Below, piece by piece: positions 5,873 through 13,026 of a DNA stretch of 14,658 bases. A model generated the notes under the pieces. It was not told the origin of the DNA. It saw only the letters and a list, made by a program, of their open reading frames with translations, and did not search any database. Made by a program: the position numbers and the translations under genes. Source of the stretch: an uncultured Prevotellaceae bacterium. GTDB lineage: Bacteria > Bacteroidota > Bacteroidia > Bacteroidales > Bacteroidaceae. Each line of letters opens with the position of its first letter. The stretch's first letter is position 1. Location: NCBI GenBank assembly GCA_937915745.1, contig CALGGJ010000110.1, forward strand, positions 1 through 14,658, read 5' to 3'.

Positions 5873-8404
5873 ATGAAACATTCATTCATCATTGCAGCCA
5901 TGCTGATGGCTGGTACATGCGTTGCCGATGCGCAAGTAGTAATCAACATCGACGCCACCCAACGTGGGCCTATGATTAGTCCCACGCACTATGGAATATT
6001 CTACGAAGACATCAACCACGCAGCCGACGGCGGACTGTATGCCGAACTGATTCGCAACCGCTCGTTCGAAGACGACACCATGCTCTCGGGGCGCGGCATG
6101 AACCGCCGCCGCAATCAGGACACGCAGGACGACGTGACACAAGACACACGCATCACTGCATGGCACACAAACGGCGACATAAAACTATCGCTGACACAAG
6201 CCAACCTGCTCAACGACGTGCAACACAACGCTCTGAACGTGAAAGTTGACAAAAGCGGCGGCAGGATAATCAACGAGGGATTCTGGGGCATCAATGCCGT
6301 GAAGGGCCGCAAGTATAAGTTATCGTTCTGGGCAAAGAGCGACGCCGGCTACTCAAGCGATATCACCTTCCAGCTGATAAAAGAGAACACACAACCGGTA
6401 GCAGCAACCACACTGAAACTGAAACTGGGCAAAACATGGAAAAAATACACTGCCGAATTCACATCCGACGCCGACGACCCGAAGGCTCAGTTCGTTATGA
6501 TACCGACCAAAACCGGTGAATTCCAGATAGATGTAGTGAGCCTCTTCCCTCCTACATTCAAAGACCGCGACAACGGTATGCGCCCCGACCTGGCACAGAT
6601 GCTGGCCGACATGCACCCACGTTTCATGCGCTTCCCCGGCGGATGCTTCGTCGAGGGACAACAAAGTCCCGACAATGCCTTCCGCTGGAAACGCACCATC
6701 GGACCAATCGAACAGCGTGAAGGACATGCCAACGTCAACTGGGGCTACCGCACAAGCGACGGCATCGGATTTCATGAGTTCCTGCAACTGAGCGAAGACC
6801 TCGGAGCAAAACCTCTGTTTGTAGTCAATGTAGGTATTTGGCACGGAGGATGCACACCTTACGACCAGATTGGCGAATGGATAGACGAATGCCTCGATGC
6901 ACTGGAATATGCCAACGGCGACATCAACACAAAATATGGCAAGATGCGTGCCGACAACGGACACCCCGAGCCGTTCCACCTCGAATACATCGAAATTGGC
7001 AACGAAAACTACAACTTCAACATGCAGAACAACTCCGACCAAAGCGACCACTACCCGGAGCGATACATACAGTTCTATCGTGCCATCAAGGAGAAATACC
7101 CATACGTACACTGCATAGGAAACGTCGAATCGTGGTCAACCGACTACCCGTCGTGGCGCAACGACTACCCAGTAGAGATGGTCGATGAACACTACTATCG
7201 CAACCCTAAGTGGTTTGCCGACCGCTTCAACAAATACGACACCTACGACCGCTCAAAATACAAGGTATATGTAGGCGAATATGCCGTGACAAGCAACTTC
7301 GGTGAAATCGGGAACCTAAACGCCGCACTGGGCGAAGCCGTATATATGATGGGTATGGAAAACAACTCCGACGTGGTGGTGATGAACTCGTACGCACCAA
7401 TCTTCGTGAACGAAAACGATGCACGCTGGCGTCCCGACATGATACGATTCAACTCGTCGCAGGTGATGGGAACTCCGTCGTACTACGTACAGCAACTCTT
7501 CCCCAACAACATTGGCACACAAGTGCTCAAGACCGACTGGACATGGAGACTCACCCTGCCGCAGTCGGCACAGGAGGAAGAAGCACGTCCAGTGCAGGTG
7601 GGACTTGCCACATGGGGCACCAATGCAACATATCGCAACATGTCGCTCACCGTCGATGGCAAGGCTGTTGACATAAGCGACTATGCTAAATGGCAGAAGG
7701 GTGCAGGACAATGGACAACATCGCCTACAGAGATAAGCCAGACCAGCTCTCAGCAACCGGCCATGATAGTGGCACCTGCCACCATCGAGGCAGGAAAGAA
7801 ATACACCTTCAAGGCACAAGCCAAGAAAGACAGCGGCTCAGAGGGATTCCTCGTAATGTTCGGCTACCACGACGCACGAAACTATCAGTGGTACAATATC
7901 GGCGGATGGTCGAACGCACAGAGCAATGTGGAGCAAGCCATCGGCGGCAGCCGTGTACAACTTGGGCGCGACCGCCGCTTCCAGGTAGAAACCGGACGCT
8001 GGTACGACCTGCAAGTAGATATCGACGGTGACAGCATCCACTGCTACATCGACGGACGCCTCGACTTCGCTTGCAAGACACAGAAAGGCGGTGCCATGGA
8101 AGGCGTCTTTGCATCGACCACCATCGACGACAAAGAAAAGATGATGTATGTGAAGGTAGTGAACATAGGCGAAGGCTATGCCGATGGTACCGTCAACCTC
8201 AAGAACTGCACCGTAGATACCAGCCGCGACGATGCCCTGCGGCTCATACGTCTCTTCTCGGAGAACGGGACCGACGAAAACACTATTCAGAACCCACGCA
8301 AGATATATCCGAGCGAAGGACGCATCAAGGCCGAAACACCCTCTCAGGTACTCTTCCAGGTGCCAGCATATTCTGTCAACATTCTGAAGATAAGGATAAA
8401 ATAG
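5873..8404 (+). CDS. secreted GH51 alpha-L-arabinofuranosidase with two added beta-sandwich domains
   Basis: The 843-residue protein starts with a Sec signal peptide (MKHSFIIAAMLMAGTCVADA, likely cut before Gln21). The GH51 fold begins with GPMISPTHYGIFYEDINHAADGG at 32-54. It is interrupted at about 90-225 by a jelly-roll resembling a CBM4/9-type sugar-binding module (GFWGINAVKGRKYKLSFWAKS). The catalytic barrel follows: RFMRFPGGCFVEG at 250-262; EIGNENYNF at 374-382 with Glu378 as acid/base; and VYVGEYAV at 465-472 with Glu469 as nucleophile. A further domain at about 575-755 (YTFKAQAKKDSGSEGFLVMF, YIDGRLDF) looks like a concanavalin/LamG-like insert in the C-terminal sandwich. The family releases terminal alpha-L-arabinofuranose from arabinan, arabinoxylan or arabinogalactan. 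The signal peptide places it in the periplasm or outside. It has its own promoter and a strong hairpin after the stop. No SusC/D or regulator gene is in the window. Confidence 0.92.
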   Translation: MKHSFIIAAMLMAGTCVADAQVVINIDATQRGPMISPTHYGIFYEDINHAADGGLYAELIRNRSFEDDTMLSGRGMNRRRNQDTQDDVTQDTRITAWHTNGDIKLSLTQANLLNDVQHNALNVKVDKSGGRIINEGFWGINAVKGRKYKLSFWAKSDAGYSSDITFQLIKENTQPVAATTLKLKLGKTWKKYTAEFTSDADDPKAQFVMIPTKTGEFQIDVVSLFPPTFKDRDNGMRPDLAQMLADMHPRFMRFPGGCFVEGQQSPDNAFRWKRTIGPIEQREGHANVNWGYRTSDGIGFHEFLQLSEDLGAKPLFVVNVGIWHGGCTPYDQIGEWIDECLDALEYANGDINTKYGKMRADNGHPEPFHLEYIEIGNENYNFNMQNNSDQSDHYPERYIQFYRAIKEKYPYVHCIGNVESWSTDYPSWRNDYPVEMVDEHYYRNPKWFADRFNKYDTYDRSKYKVYVGEYAVTSNFGEIGNLNAALGEAVYMMGMENNSDVVVMNSYAPIFVNENDARWRPDMIRFNSSQVMGTPSYYVQQLFPNNIGTQVLKTDWTWRLTLPQSAQEEEARPVQVGLATWGTNATYRNMSLTVDGKAVDISDYAKWQKGAGQWTTSPTEISQTSSQQPAMIVAPATIEAGKKYTFKAQAKKDSGSEGFLVMFGYHDARNYQWYNIGGWSNAQSNVEQAIGGSRVQLGRDRRFQVETGRWYDLQVDIDGDSIHCYIDGRLDFACKTQKGGAMEGVFASTTIDDKEKMMYVKVVNIGEGYADGTVNLKNCTVDTSRDDALRLIRLFSENGTDENTIQNPRKIYPSEGRIKAETPSQVLFQVPAYSVNILKIRIK

Positions 8405-8431
8405 ACAATTCGTACACTTGCATGAATAGAC

Positions 8432-8472
8432 AAACAGGAGTTGAGCGATGTATCATCGTTCAACTCCTGTTT
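8432..8472 (+). terminator. 19-bp hairpin after the GH51 gene
   Basis: Bases 8432-8450 pair with 8454-8472 around the three-base loop TAT. All 19 pairs form, one of them a G-T wobble, with AAACAGGAGTTGA as the outer left arm. The right arm ends in TTT but no longer T-run follows; the 18-base element ACCCAAATCGGTCATTAG starts two bases later. This is a probable transcript end or a 3' stabiliser. Confidence 0.75.
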
Positions 8473-8473
8473 A

Positions 8474-8491
8474 ACCCAAATCGGTCATTAG
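8474..8491 (+). repeat. dispersed 18-base element, copy 2
   Basis: ACCCAAATCGGTCATTAG, identical to the copy at 14554-14571. It directly follows the 19-bp hairpin after the GH51 gene. Confidence 0.8.
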
Positions 8492-8530
8492 ACTGTTTCG
8501 CGCTTTGAAAACTTTGGATTTCATCCGACC

Positions 8531-8669
8531 TTTTCTTTGCCTCGGCATAGCCCAAGCAAGCTTGGTCTCTGCTCTCGGCTTATCGAAAACGTTCGAATAA
8601 ATTCAGACGTTTCCTCGCCAAGGCAAAATGCAAGCACTTTGCTCTTCTGGCTTAACGAAAACGTTGGAA
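8531..8669. repeat. degenerate 72-base tandem repeat in the GH51-GH2 spacer
   Basis: Two related blocks make up most of the 305-base spacer before the annotated GH2 start region. Their right-hand ends align best: CGGCTTATCGAAAACGTTCG (from 8576) against TGGCTTAACGAAAACGTTGG (from 8648), a spacing of 72 bases. To the left they share CAAGCA, CTCT and TTTnCCTCG-like stretches with more divergence. The first block also contains CCAAGC-AA-GCTTGG, a perfect inverted repeat. On the minus strand the first block encodes a short peptide (REQRPSLLGLCRGKEKVG) that I associate with intergenic repeats in Prevotella; this is memory, not a search. No TAnnTTTG promoter is seen in this spacer. Confidence 0.55.
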
Positions 8670-8733
8670 ACCTAAACCAATCATATATAGTACGTAAACA
8701 GGAATAAACATGAATCTATTAAATGTCACAACC

Positions 8734-11166
8734 ATGAAACACTTAATTATCTCATTGCTGGCGACGCTGTTCCTCCCTTCCGGACTTTGTGCACAAGTAG
8801 GATTCGGAACCTCACAGCTGTTCAACGACTCGTGGCTGTTCTCGCTCACCGACGAGGCAGGCTACAAAGAGACAGCGTATAAAGACACCGGGTGGCGGCA
8901 ACTCCGCCTGCCTCACGACTGGTCGGTGGAGGGTACTCCATCGCGACAACTGGCATCGTGTACAGGCTTTCTGCCTGGTGGCATAGGCTGGTACCGCAAG
9001 CATTTCGACTCGTCGCTCAAGACGGGCGACAAACTGTACATCCACTTCGAAGGTGTGTATAATCGCAGTGAAGTATATCTCAACGGACAGCTGCTTGGTC
9101 GTCGGCCCAACGGTTACATTTCGTTCATGTATGACCTTACGCCATACTTGCAGAAGGGTGACAACGTGCTGGCGGTGCGTGTAGATCACAGCAAGTATGC
9201 CGACTCGCGATGGTACACCGGCAGTGGCATCTACCGCAATGTGTGGATGGTCAATGCACCCGAGACACATCTCGCCCAATGGGGTGTGAGCTACGAAGCG
9301 AAGAACATTAACAGGCAGGGTGCCGACCTTGATGTGAATGTTGAAATCGACAGGGGGAAGGCAACTGGTCTGAGCGTCAAGACAACACTTGTCGATGGTG
9401 ACGGCAATCAGGTAGCTACAGCAACTGCCGACAAAGTAACAACGGCGACAGCCCAATGTAGCATGAAGATTTCGTCGCCACACTTGTGGAGCACTGATAC
9501 ACCTTATTTGTACACCCTTAAGGTAGAACTTCTGTCGGCAGGTAAGGTTGTCGATAAGTCCGAAAGCCGCATAGGCCTTCGCTCGCTTCGATTCGACCCC
9601 GACCATGGTTTTTACCTCAACGGCCATCAGATGAAGGTGAAGGGTGTGTGCATACACCACGATGCCGGAGTGCTTGGTGCAGCCGTACCTCGCGAGGTGT
9701 GGAAGCGTCGGTTTGTATCGCTCAAGCAGATGGGTGTGAACGGCATACGCATGAGCCACAACGTGCAAGCCCCCGATGTGTATGAGCTGGCCGACGAGAT
9801 GGGATTCCTCATCATGGACGAGGGCAGCGACGAGTGGGAATTTCCGAAGCGCAAATGGATTGAGGGTTGGAACCGGGGCACACCTGGCTATGAGGGCACA
9901 GCCGACTTTTTCGAAGAGTGGATTGACCGCGATATAGCCGACATGGTGCGTCGCGACCGCCTGCATCCGAGCATATTCCTCTGGAGCGTAGGCAACGAGG
10001 TTGACTATCCCAACGACCCATACTCCCACCCTGTGCTCGATGGTGGCAACGCTGCTATCAGTCAGCCTATGTACGGCGGCTATAAGAAAGATGCACCTAA
10101 CGCTGAGCGTATTGGCATCATTGCCAAACGTCTGGCAAAGATTATACGCAGCCTCGACCCTTCGCGACCTGTGACCGGAGCCATGGCAGGAGTGGTGATG
10201 AGCAATCAGACAGAATACCCCGAAGCGGTGGATGTGTGTGGCTACAACTATACCGAAAGCCGGTACCTGGAAGACCATAAGGCCTACCCTAAACGCATCA
10301 TCTATGGCAGCGAGACAAGTACCAACCTGGCTGCATGGAAGGCGGTGAGGGACAACGAGCATATCTTCGGACATTTCGTGTGGACTGGATATGAGTATCT
10401 GGGCGAGTCGGGAGCATGGCCATCGCGCGGACTTGGAACGGGCCTTATCGACTTTGCCGGATTCCTCAAGCCGCGAGGCTGGTTCTTCGCATCGCTGTGG
10501 CGCACCGACCCCATGGTATATGCCGGCACACAAGCCATACGTGCAAACAACTTCGGTGGCAACAACAACCGTGGCGGTCGCGTGAACCTATCGACCGATG
10601 CGTGGGATTCGTGGAACTATCAGGATGGGCAGACGGTGCGCGTGCTTTGCTACACCAACCAACCGTTTGCACAAGTGAAACTCAACGGCAAGGAAGTGGG
10701 AGAAAAGAAAGAACGCGACGACCAAAGCGGCATCATCTACTGGGACATACCTTACGAGGCAGGCACCCTCATGGTAGAGGGTCTTGACGCCTCGGGCAAA
10801 GTGACGGCCACATACGATATTGCCACCTACGGCCAGGCTTCGGGACTGATACTTACACCTCAGTCCGACATCTCGGCACCACAGGCAGGCAAACCCGAAG
10901 TGTGTCACCTTCTGATCGAAATAGCCGACCCCGACGGCCACCGTGTGCTCACTGCCCGCAACGACGTGAGCATCGAAGTACTGAGTGGCGGGCAACTGCT
11001 CGGCCTCGAAAATGCCAACAACTCTGACATGACAGCACCTAAAGCTACACACCGCAATGCCAACCGAGGACGTCTGCTGGCATACATCGAGCGCAGCAGC
11101 CACGGCTCGAAGCTGAGAGTAAAGGTGAGCGCAGCCGACCTGCCGACGAAGGAAATAGAATTCTGA
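8734..11166 (+). CDS. secreted GH2 beta-galactosidase-like glycoside hydrolase
   Basis: I chose ATG 8734 over the in-frame ATG 8710 because it starts directly at a good signal peptide (MKHLIISLLATLFLPSGLCA); the result is 810 residues. Domain order is typical of GH2: sugar-binding jelly-roll (LPHDWSVEG, GGIGWYRKHF, YTGSGIYRNVW), an immunoglobulin-like domain, then the catalytic barrel. Counting from 8734, GVNGIRMSHN lies at 334-343; SVGNEVDYPNDPY gives Glu422 as acid/base; and IYGSETSTN gives Glu527 as nucleophile. A DUF4982-like domain (VRVLCYTNQPFAQVKLNGKEVG) and a final GH2 C-terminal beta domain follow. The family commonly removes beta-linked galactose, but beta-glucuronidases and mannosidases share the fold, so substrate is inferred. 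Next to GH51, a joint action on arabinogalactan-like glycans is plausible. The first two thirds use more G/T-rich codons than the neighbouring genes. No clear promoter is seen upstream. Confidence 0.88.
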   Translation: MKHLIISLLATLFLPSGLCAQVGFGTSQLFNDSWLFSLTDEAGYKETAYKDTGWRQLRLPHDWSVEGTPSRQLASCTGFLPGGIGWYRKHFDSSLKTGDKLYIHFEGVYNRSEVYLNGQLLGRRPNGYISFMYDLTPYLQKGDNVLAVRVDHSKYADSRWYTGSGIYRNVWMVNAPETHLAQWGVSYEAKNINRQGADLDVNVEIDRGKATGLSVKTTLVDGDGNQVATATADKVTTATAQCSMKISSPHLWSTDTPYLYTLKVELLSAGKVVDKSESRIGLRSLRFDPDHGFYLNGHQMKVKGVCIHHDAGVLGAAVPREVWKRRFVSLKQMGVNGIRMSHNVQAPDVYELADEMGFLIMDEGSDEWEFPKRKWIEGWNRGTPGYEGTADFFEEWIDRDIADMVRRDRLHPSIFLWSVGNEVDYPNDPYSHPVLDGGNAAISQPMYGGYKKDAPNAERIGIIAKRLAKIIRSLDPSRPVTGAMAGVVMSNQTEYPEAVDVCGYNYTESRYLEDHKAYPKRIIYGSETSTNLAAWKAVRDNEHIFGHFVWTGYEYLGESGAWPSRGLGTGLIDFAGFLKPRGWFFASLWRTDPMVYAGTQAIRANNFGGNNNRGGRVNLSTDAWDSWNYQDGQTVRVLCYTNQPFAQVKLNGKEVGEKKERDDQSGIIYWDIPYEAGTLMVEGLDASGKVTATYDIATYGQASGLILTPQSDISAPQAGKPEVCHLLIEIADPDGHRVLTARNDVSIEVLSGGQLLGLENANNSDMTAPKATHRNANRGRLLAYIERSSHGSKLRVKVSAADLPTKEIEF

Positions 11167-11189
11167 ACAGCGGCCGACACCCCGGCCAC

Positions 11190-11267
11190 GACTGCGCACC
11201 CTCGGGCATGAGAGTGCGCAGTCAACGTGTCAAGAGTGCGCAGTCAAAGCATCGAGACCGCGCACTC
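11190..11267. repeat. GTGCGCAGTC repeat cluster and hairpin after the GH2 gene
   Basis: GACTGCGCAC at 11190-11199 is the exact reverse complement of GTGCGCAGTC at 11214-11223. The same ten bases recur directly at 11236-11245 (shared context GAGTGCGCAGTCAA), and the inverted core GCGCACTC appears at 11260-11267. The first pair can form a hairpin that may end the GH2 transcript, and the later copies offer alternative pairings. There is no T-run. Confidence 0.55.
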
Positions 11268-11331
11268 GCAGGCACCATGCGCGGGCAATCACGCCATCAA
11301 GACAAACATGCAGAGGAAAAGTCTCTACCAA

Positions 11332-11347
11332 GACCTAAATCGGCATG
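11332..11347 (+). repeat. degenerate copy of the dispersed element
   Basis: GACCTAAATCGGCATG matches ACCCAAATCGGTCAT with one substitution and one missing T. It lies downstream of the GH2 gene and its hairpins, in the same orientation as the good copies. Confidence 0.4.
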
Positions 11348-11372
11348 AAACACACAAAAAGACCTCAAAACA

Positions 11373-11404
11373 TTTGGCCGAATGCGAGAAATGACGTATA
11401 TTTG
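11373..11404 (+). promoter_or_regulatory. strong Bacteroidetes-type promoter for a non-coding RNA
   Basis: TTTG at 11373-11376, a 20-base spacer and TATATTTG at 11397-11404 match both consensus boxes. Transcription should start around 11410. No convincing protein gene follows within about 340 bases, but a structured RNA does. Confidence 0.72.
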
Positions 11405-11410
11405 CACCCA

Positions 11411-11603
11411 CAAAACATAGCGGGGATTAAGGATTGATTGGGATACTCATCAATAAAATCTGAAAAACCGAGAACGTTCCGTGTTTCAATGGCGGGCCAC
11501 ACCCCGGAAGGGGTAACTCCTCGAGTCGGTGGATTACAAAGACTCACGGGCACTCAAATCTTGTTCATTCGGAGTTTCATCACATCTCCTCCCCGCTTTT
11601 TTT
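11411..11603 (+). ncRNA. structured non-coding RNA of about 190 nt (6S-like or Bacteroidales-1-type candidate)
   Basis: A consensus promoter ends at 11404 and a seven-T run at 11597-11603 marks the far end. The two ends pair: AGCGGGGA (11419-11426) with TCCCCGCT (11590-11597), then GGA with TCC. Inside I can draw a hairpin ATTGAT/ATCAAT (11433-11454); an axial stem CCGA/TCGG (11468/11569), GAAC/GTTC (11472/11563) and CCGTG/CACGG (11479/11545); and at the tip CCAC/GTGG enclosing ACCCC-GGAA-GGGGT (11501-11514) and ACTC-CTC-GAGT (11516-11526). Closed ends, a wide asymmetric bubble and a long axial stem resemble 6S RNA, which binds RNA polymerase. Bacteroidales-1, a Bacteroidales RNA family bounded by such a promoter and terminator, is the other candidate. 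SRP RNA is less likely because its conserved bases around the GGAA loop are absent. The family name is inference; the structure is read by hand. Confidence 0.6.
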
Positions 11604-11622
11604 ATATCAAGTACAGACCATA

Positions 11623-11636
11623 TAGGGGTTTCCCTA
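11623..11636. promoter_or_regulatory. 14-base palindrome TAGGGGTTTCCCTA, copy 2
   Basis: This differs by one base from the site at 5014-5027 and extends to 16 bases with flanking A and T. It lies after the non-coding RNA and about 45 bases upstream of the candidate -7 box for the gene at 11758, a position suited to an operator or activator site. Confidence 0.45.
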
Positions 11637-11651
11637 TTTCCTTTTAGGGCT

Positions 11652-11688
11652 TTTGCCTACATACTGTAAAAAAAAATTCCGAACTTTG
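11652..11688 (+). promoter_or_regulatory. probable promoter for the low-complexity protein and FadL-type pair
   Basis: TTTG at 11652-11655 and GAACTTTG at 11681-11688 resemble the -33 and -7 boxes, with one mismatch (G for T) in the -7 box and a long 25-base spacer containing an A-run. A start near 11694 gives a leader of about 64 bases to ATG 11758. Confidence 0.4.
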
Positions 11689-11757
11689 CAGCGTGAAAGC
11701 AGAAATGCCGACACTACCAACCACATAGCATCAAACTCTTAAACACAGCAACAAGGT

Positions 11758-12948
11758 ATGAACAAGAAGTTATTATTTACATTAGGACTTGCACTGACAG
11801 CCGTCGTGACAGTGCATGCACAAGATGACGATGACCTCTACTTCACTCCTTCGAAGAAGCAGAGCAACAACATGTCAGCCAGCATCGAGAGCGTGACACC
11901 AATCTCACGTCCCACCCTCGAAGTATATAGCAACAACAACCGCACTGCCGACGAATACAACCGCCGATACTCAAACTATGCGGGCAGTTGGCAGACAGGT
12001 GGCGGCGAAGAGGTGGATAGCCTCACCGCCATGATTGACAGCCTCGAAGCCGAAATAGAAATACTGAGACAAGGCGGATACGACGTCTATGACCCAGAGC
12101 TCGACTATACATACTCGCGTCGCATACTGCGGTTTCACAGTCCACGACTCGGATTAGTCATCAGCAGCCCGTACTATTGGGACCTCGTATATGACTACGG
12201 AGTCTATGACTATCTCTACGACCCATTCTACAACGCACTCTACGACCCATTCTATTGGGACTTCGGATGGCGCTACGGATGGAGTTGGGGCCCTTGGGAC
12301 TCATGGTACGGTCCGATGTACGGATGGTATGCACCACAGCCTTACGACTACTGGGGCATCGGTCCGATGTGGCATCCAGGCATCGCAGGCAGCGGAGTAC
12401 CAGCCTCAGGCAGTTATCATAAATCGTGGAACCGCGGCACATTCAACCAAAACCGCTACAGCCAGGCCACTACAGTGCGCACCAGCGCATTAGCAGCCAC
12501 AGGCAGCCGTTCGGGCAACACCCTGCAAGCATCTACGGCAACCCGCACCAGTGCGGCACAGTCGCTCGCAACACGTACACGTGCCGCCAACACCAACACC
12601 GCAACCGGGCGCACCAGCAGCACACGCACATCGGCCATACGTACACAGGCAACCAACAACACAGCCACAACCAACCGGCAGGCAGCTACACGCACACAGG
12701 CCACAACCAACACTGCCACCCGAACCGCCACTACCACCACGGCCAACACAGCCACACGAACCACCACTACCACCACAGCCAACACAGCCACACGGACATC
12801 GGCTGCAGCATCGAGCAGTGCCACACGCACCACATCGACACCAAGCTACAGCAGTAGCAGTGGCAGCAGCATATCAAGCAGCTCATCGTCGAGCTTCGGA
12901 GGAAGCGGCGGCAGTGCAACTCGCAGCAGCAGTAGCGGAAGACGATAG
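11758..12948 (+). CDS. secreted low-complexity protein, aromatic-rich centre and Thr/Ala/Arg- and Ser-rich tail
   Basis: The 396-residue product has a signal peptide (MNKKLLFTLGLALTAVVTVHA, cut before Gln22) followed by an acidic DDDD. Residues about 84-105 form a short amphipathic helix (VDSLTAMIDSLEAEIEIL). Residues 139-205 are extremely rich in Tyr, Trp, Phe, Asp and Gly, including a doubled YDPFY motif (the 17-base CTCTACGACCCATTCTA at 12214 and 12238). From about 236 to 360 the sequence is Thr/Ala/Arg/Asn-rich with TATRT-type repeats, including two near-identical 36-base units at 12724-12759 and 12760-12795. The tail (361-396) is Ser/Gly-rich and ends GRR. I recognise no catalytic domain. 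It may be a periplasmic or surface structural protein; the order signal, aromatic patch, flexible cationic tail suggests interaction with glycans or the outer membrane, but that is speculation. The FadL-type gene starts 78 bases later, so the two are probably co-transcribed. Confidence 0.75.
   Translation: MNKKLLFTLGLALTAVVTVHAQDDDDLYFTPSKKQSNNMSASIESVTPISRPTLEVYSNNNRTADEYNRRYSNYAGSWQTGGGEEVDSLTAMIDSLEAEIEILRQGGYDVYDPELDYTYSRRILRFHSPRLGLVISSPYYWDLVYDYGVYDYLYDPFYNALYDPFYWDFGWRYGWSWGPWDSWYGPMYGWYAPQPYDYWGIGPMWHPGIAGSGVPASGSYHKSWNRGTFNQNRYSQATTVRTSALAATGSRSGNTLQASTATRTSAAQSLATRTRAANTNTATGRTSSTRTSAIRTQATNNTATTNRQAATRTQATTNTATRTATTTTANTATRTTTTTTANTATRTSAAASSSATRTTSTPSYSSSSGSSISSSSSSSFGGSGGSATRSSSSGRR
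12724..12795 (+). repeat. two tandem 36-base coding repeats
   Basis: Adjacent units differ at three positions and encode TATTTTANTATR and TTTTTTANTATR. They sit within a longer Thr/Ala/Arg-rich stretch and are a likely site of copy-number change between strains, since one unit keeps the frame. Confidence 0.75.
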
Positions 12949-13026
12949 CAGCCATATTATAGGATTGACATCTGTAGAATGGAAAATGGGAATTGCATAC
13001 TGATTATTAAAACAACAAATAAAGCT

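Noticed and set aside
8812..10533. 573-residue minus-strand frame opposite the GH2 gene
   Set aside because: The plus strand has clear GH2 motifs and active-site residues throughout; the antisense protein has no recognisable domain and is explained by codon bias that avoids antisense stops.
11501..11514. GGAA tetraloop hairpin considered as SRP RNA
   Set aside because: The conserved asymmetric-loop bases on both sides of the SRP GGAA stem are not present, and the end-paired structure of about 190 nt fits other families better.
11438..11647. 69-residue open frame inside the gene-free stretch
   Set aside because: It lies over the paired stems of the structured RNA, runs through its T-run, and shows no recognisable protein features or initiation context.
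12721..12800. Tandem repeats considered as a CRISPR-like array
   Set aside because: Units are directly adjacent without unique spacers, are in frame within a coding region, and encode a regular amino-acid repeat.
12456..12833. 125-residue minus-strand frame rich in Val, Ala and Arg
   Set aside because: It is the antisense reading of the Thr/Ala/Arg repeat region; the composition follows directly from the repeat codons.
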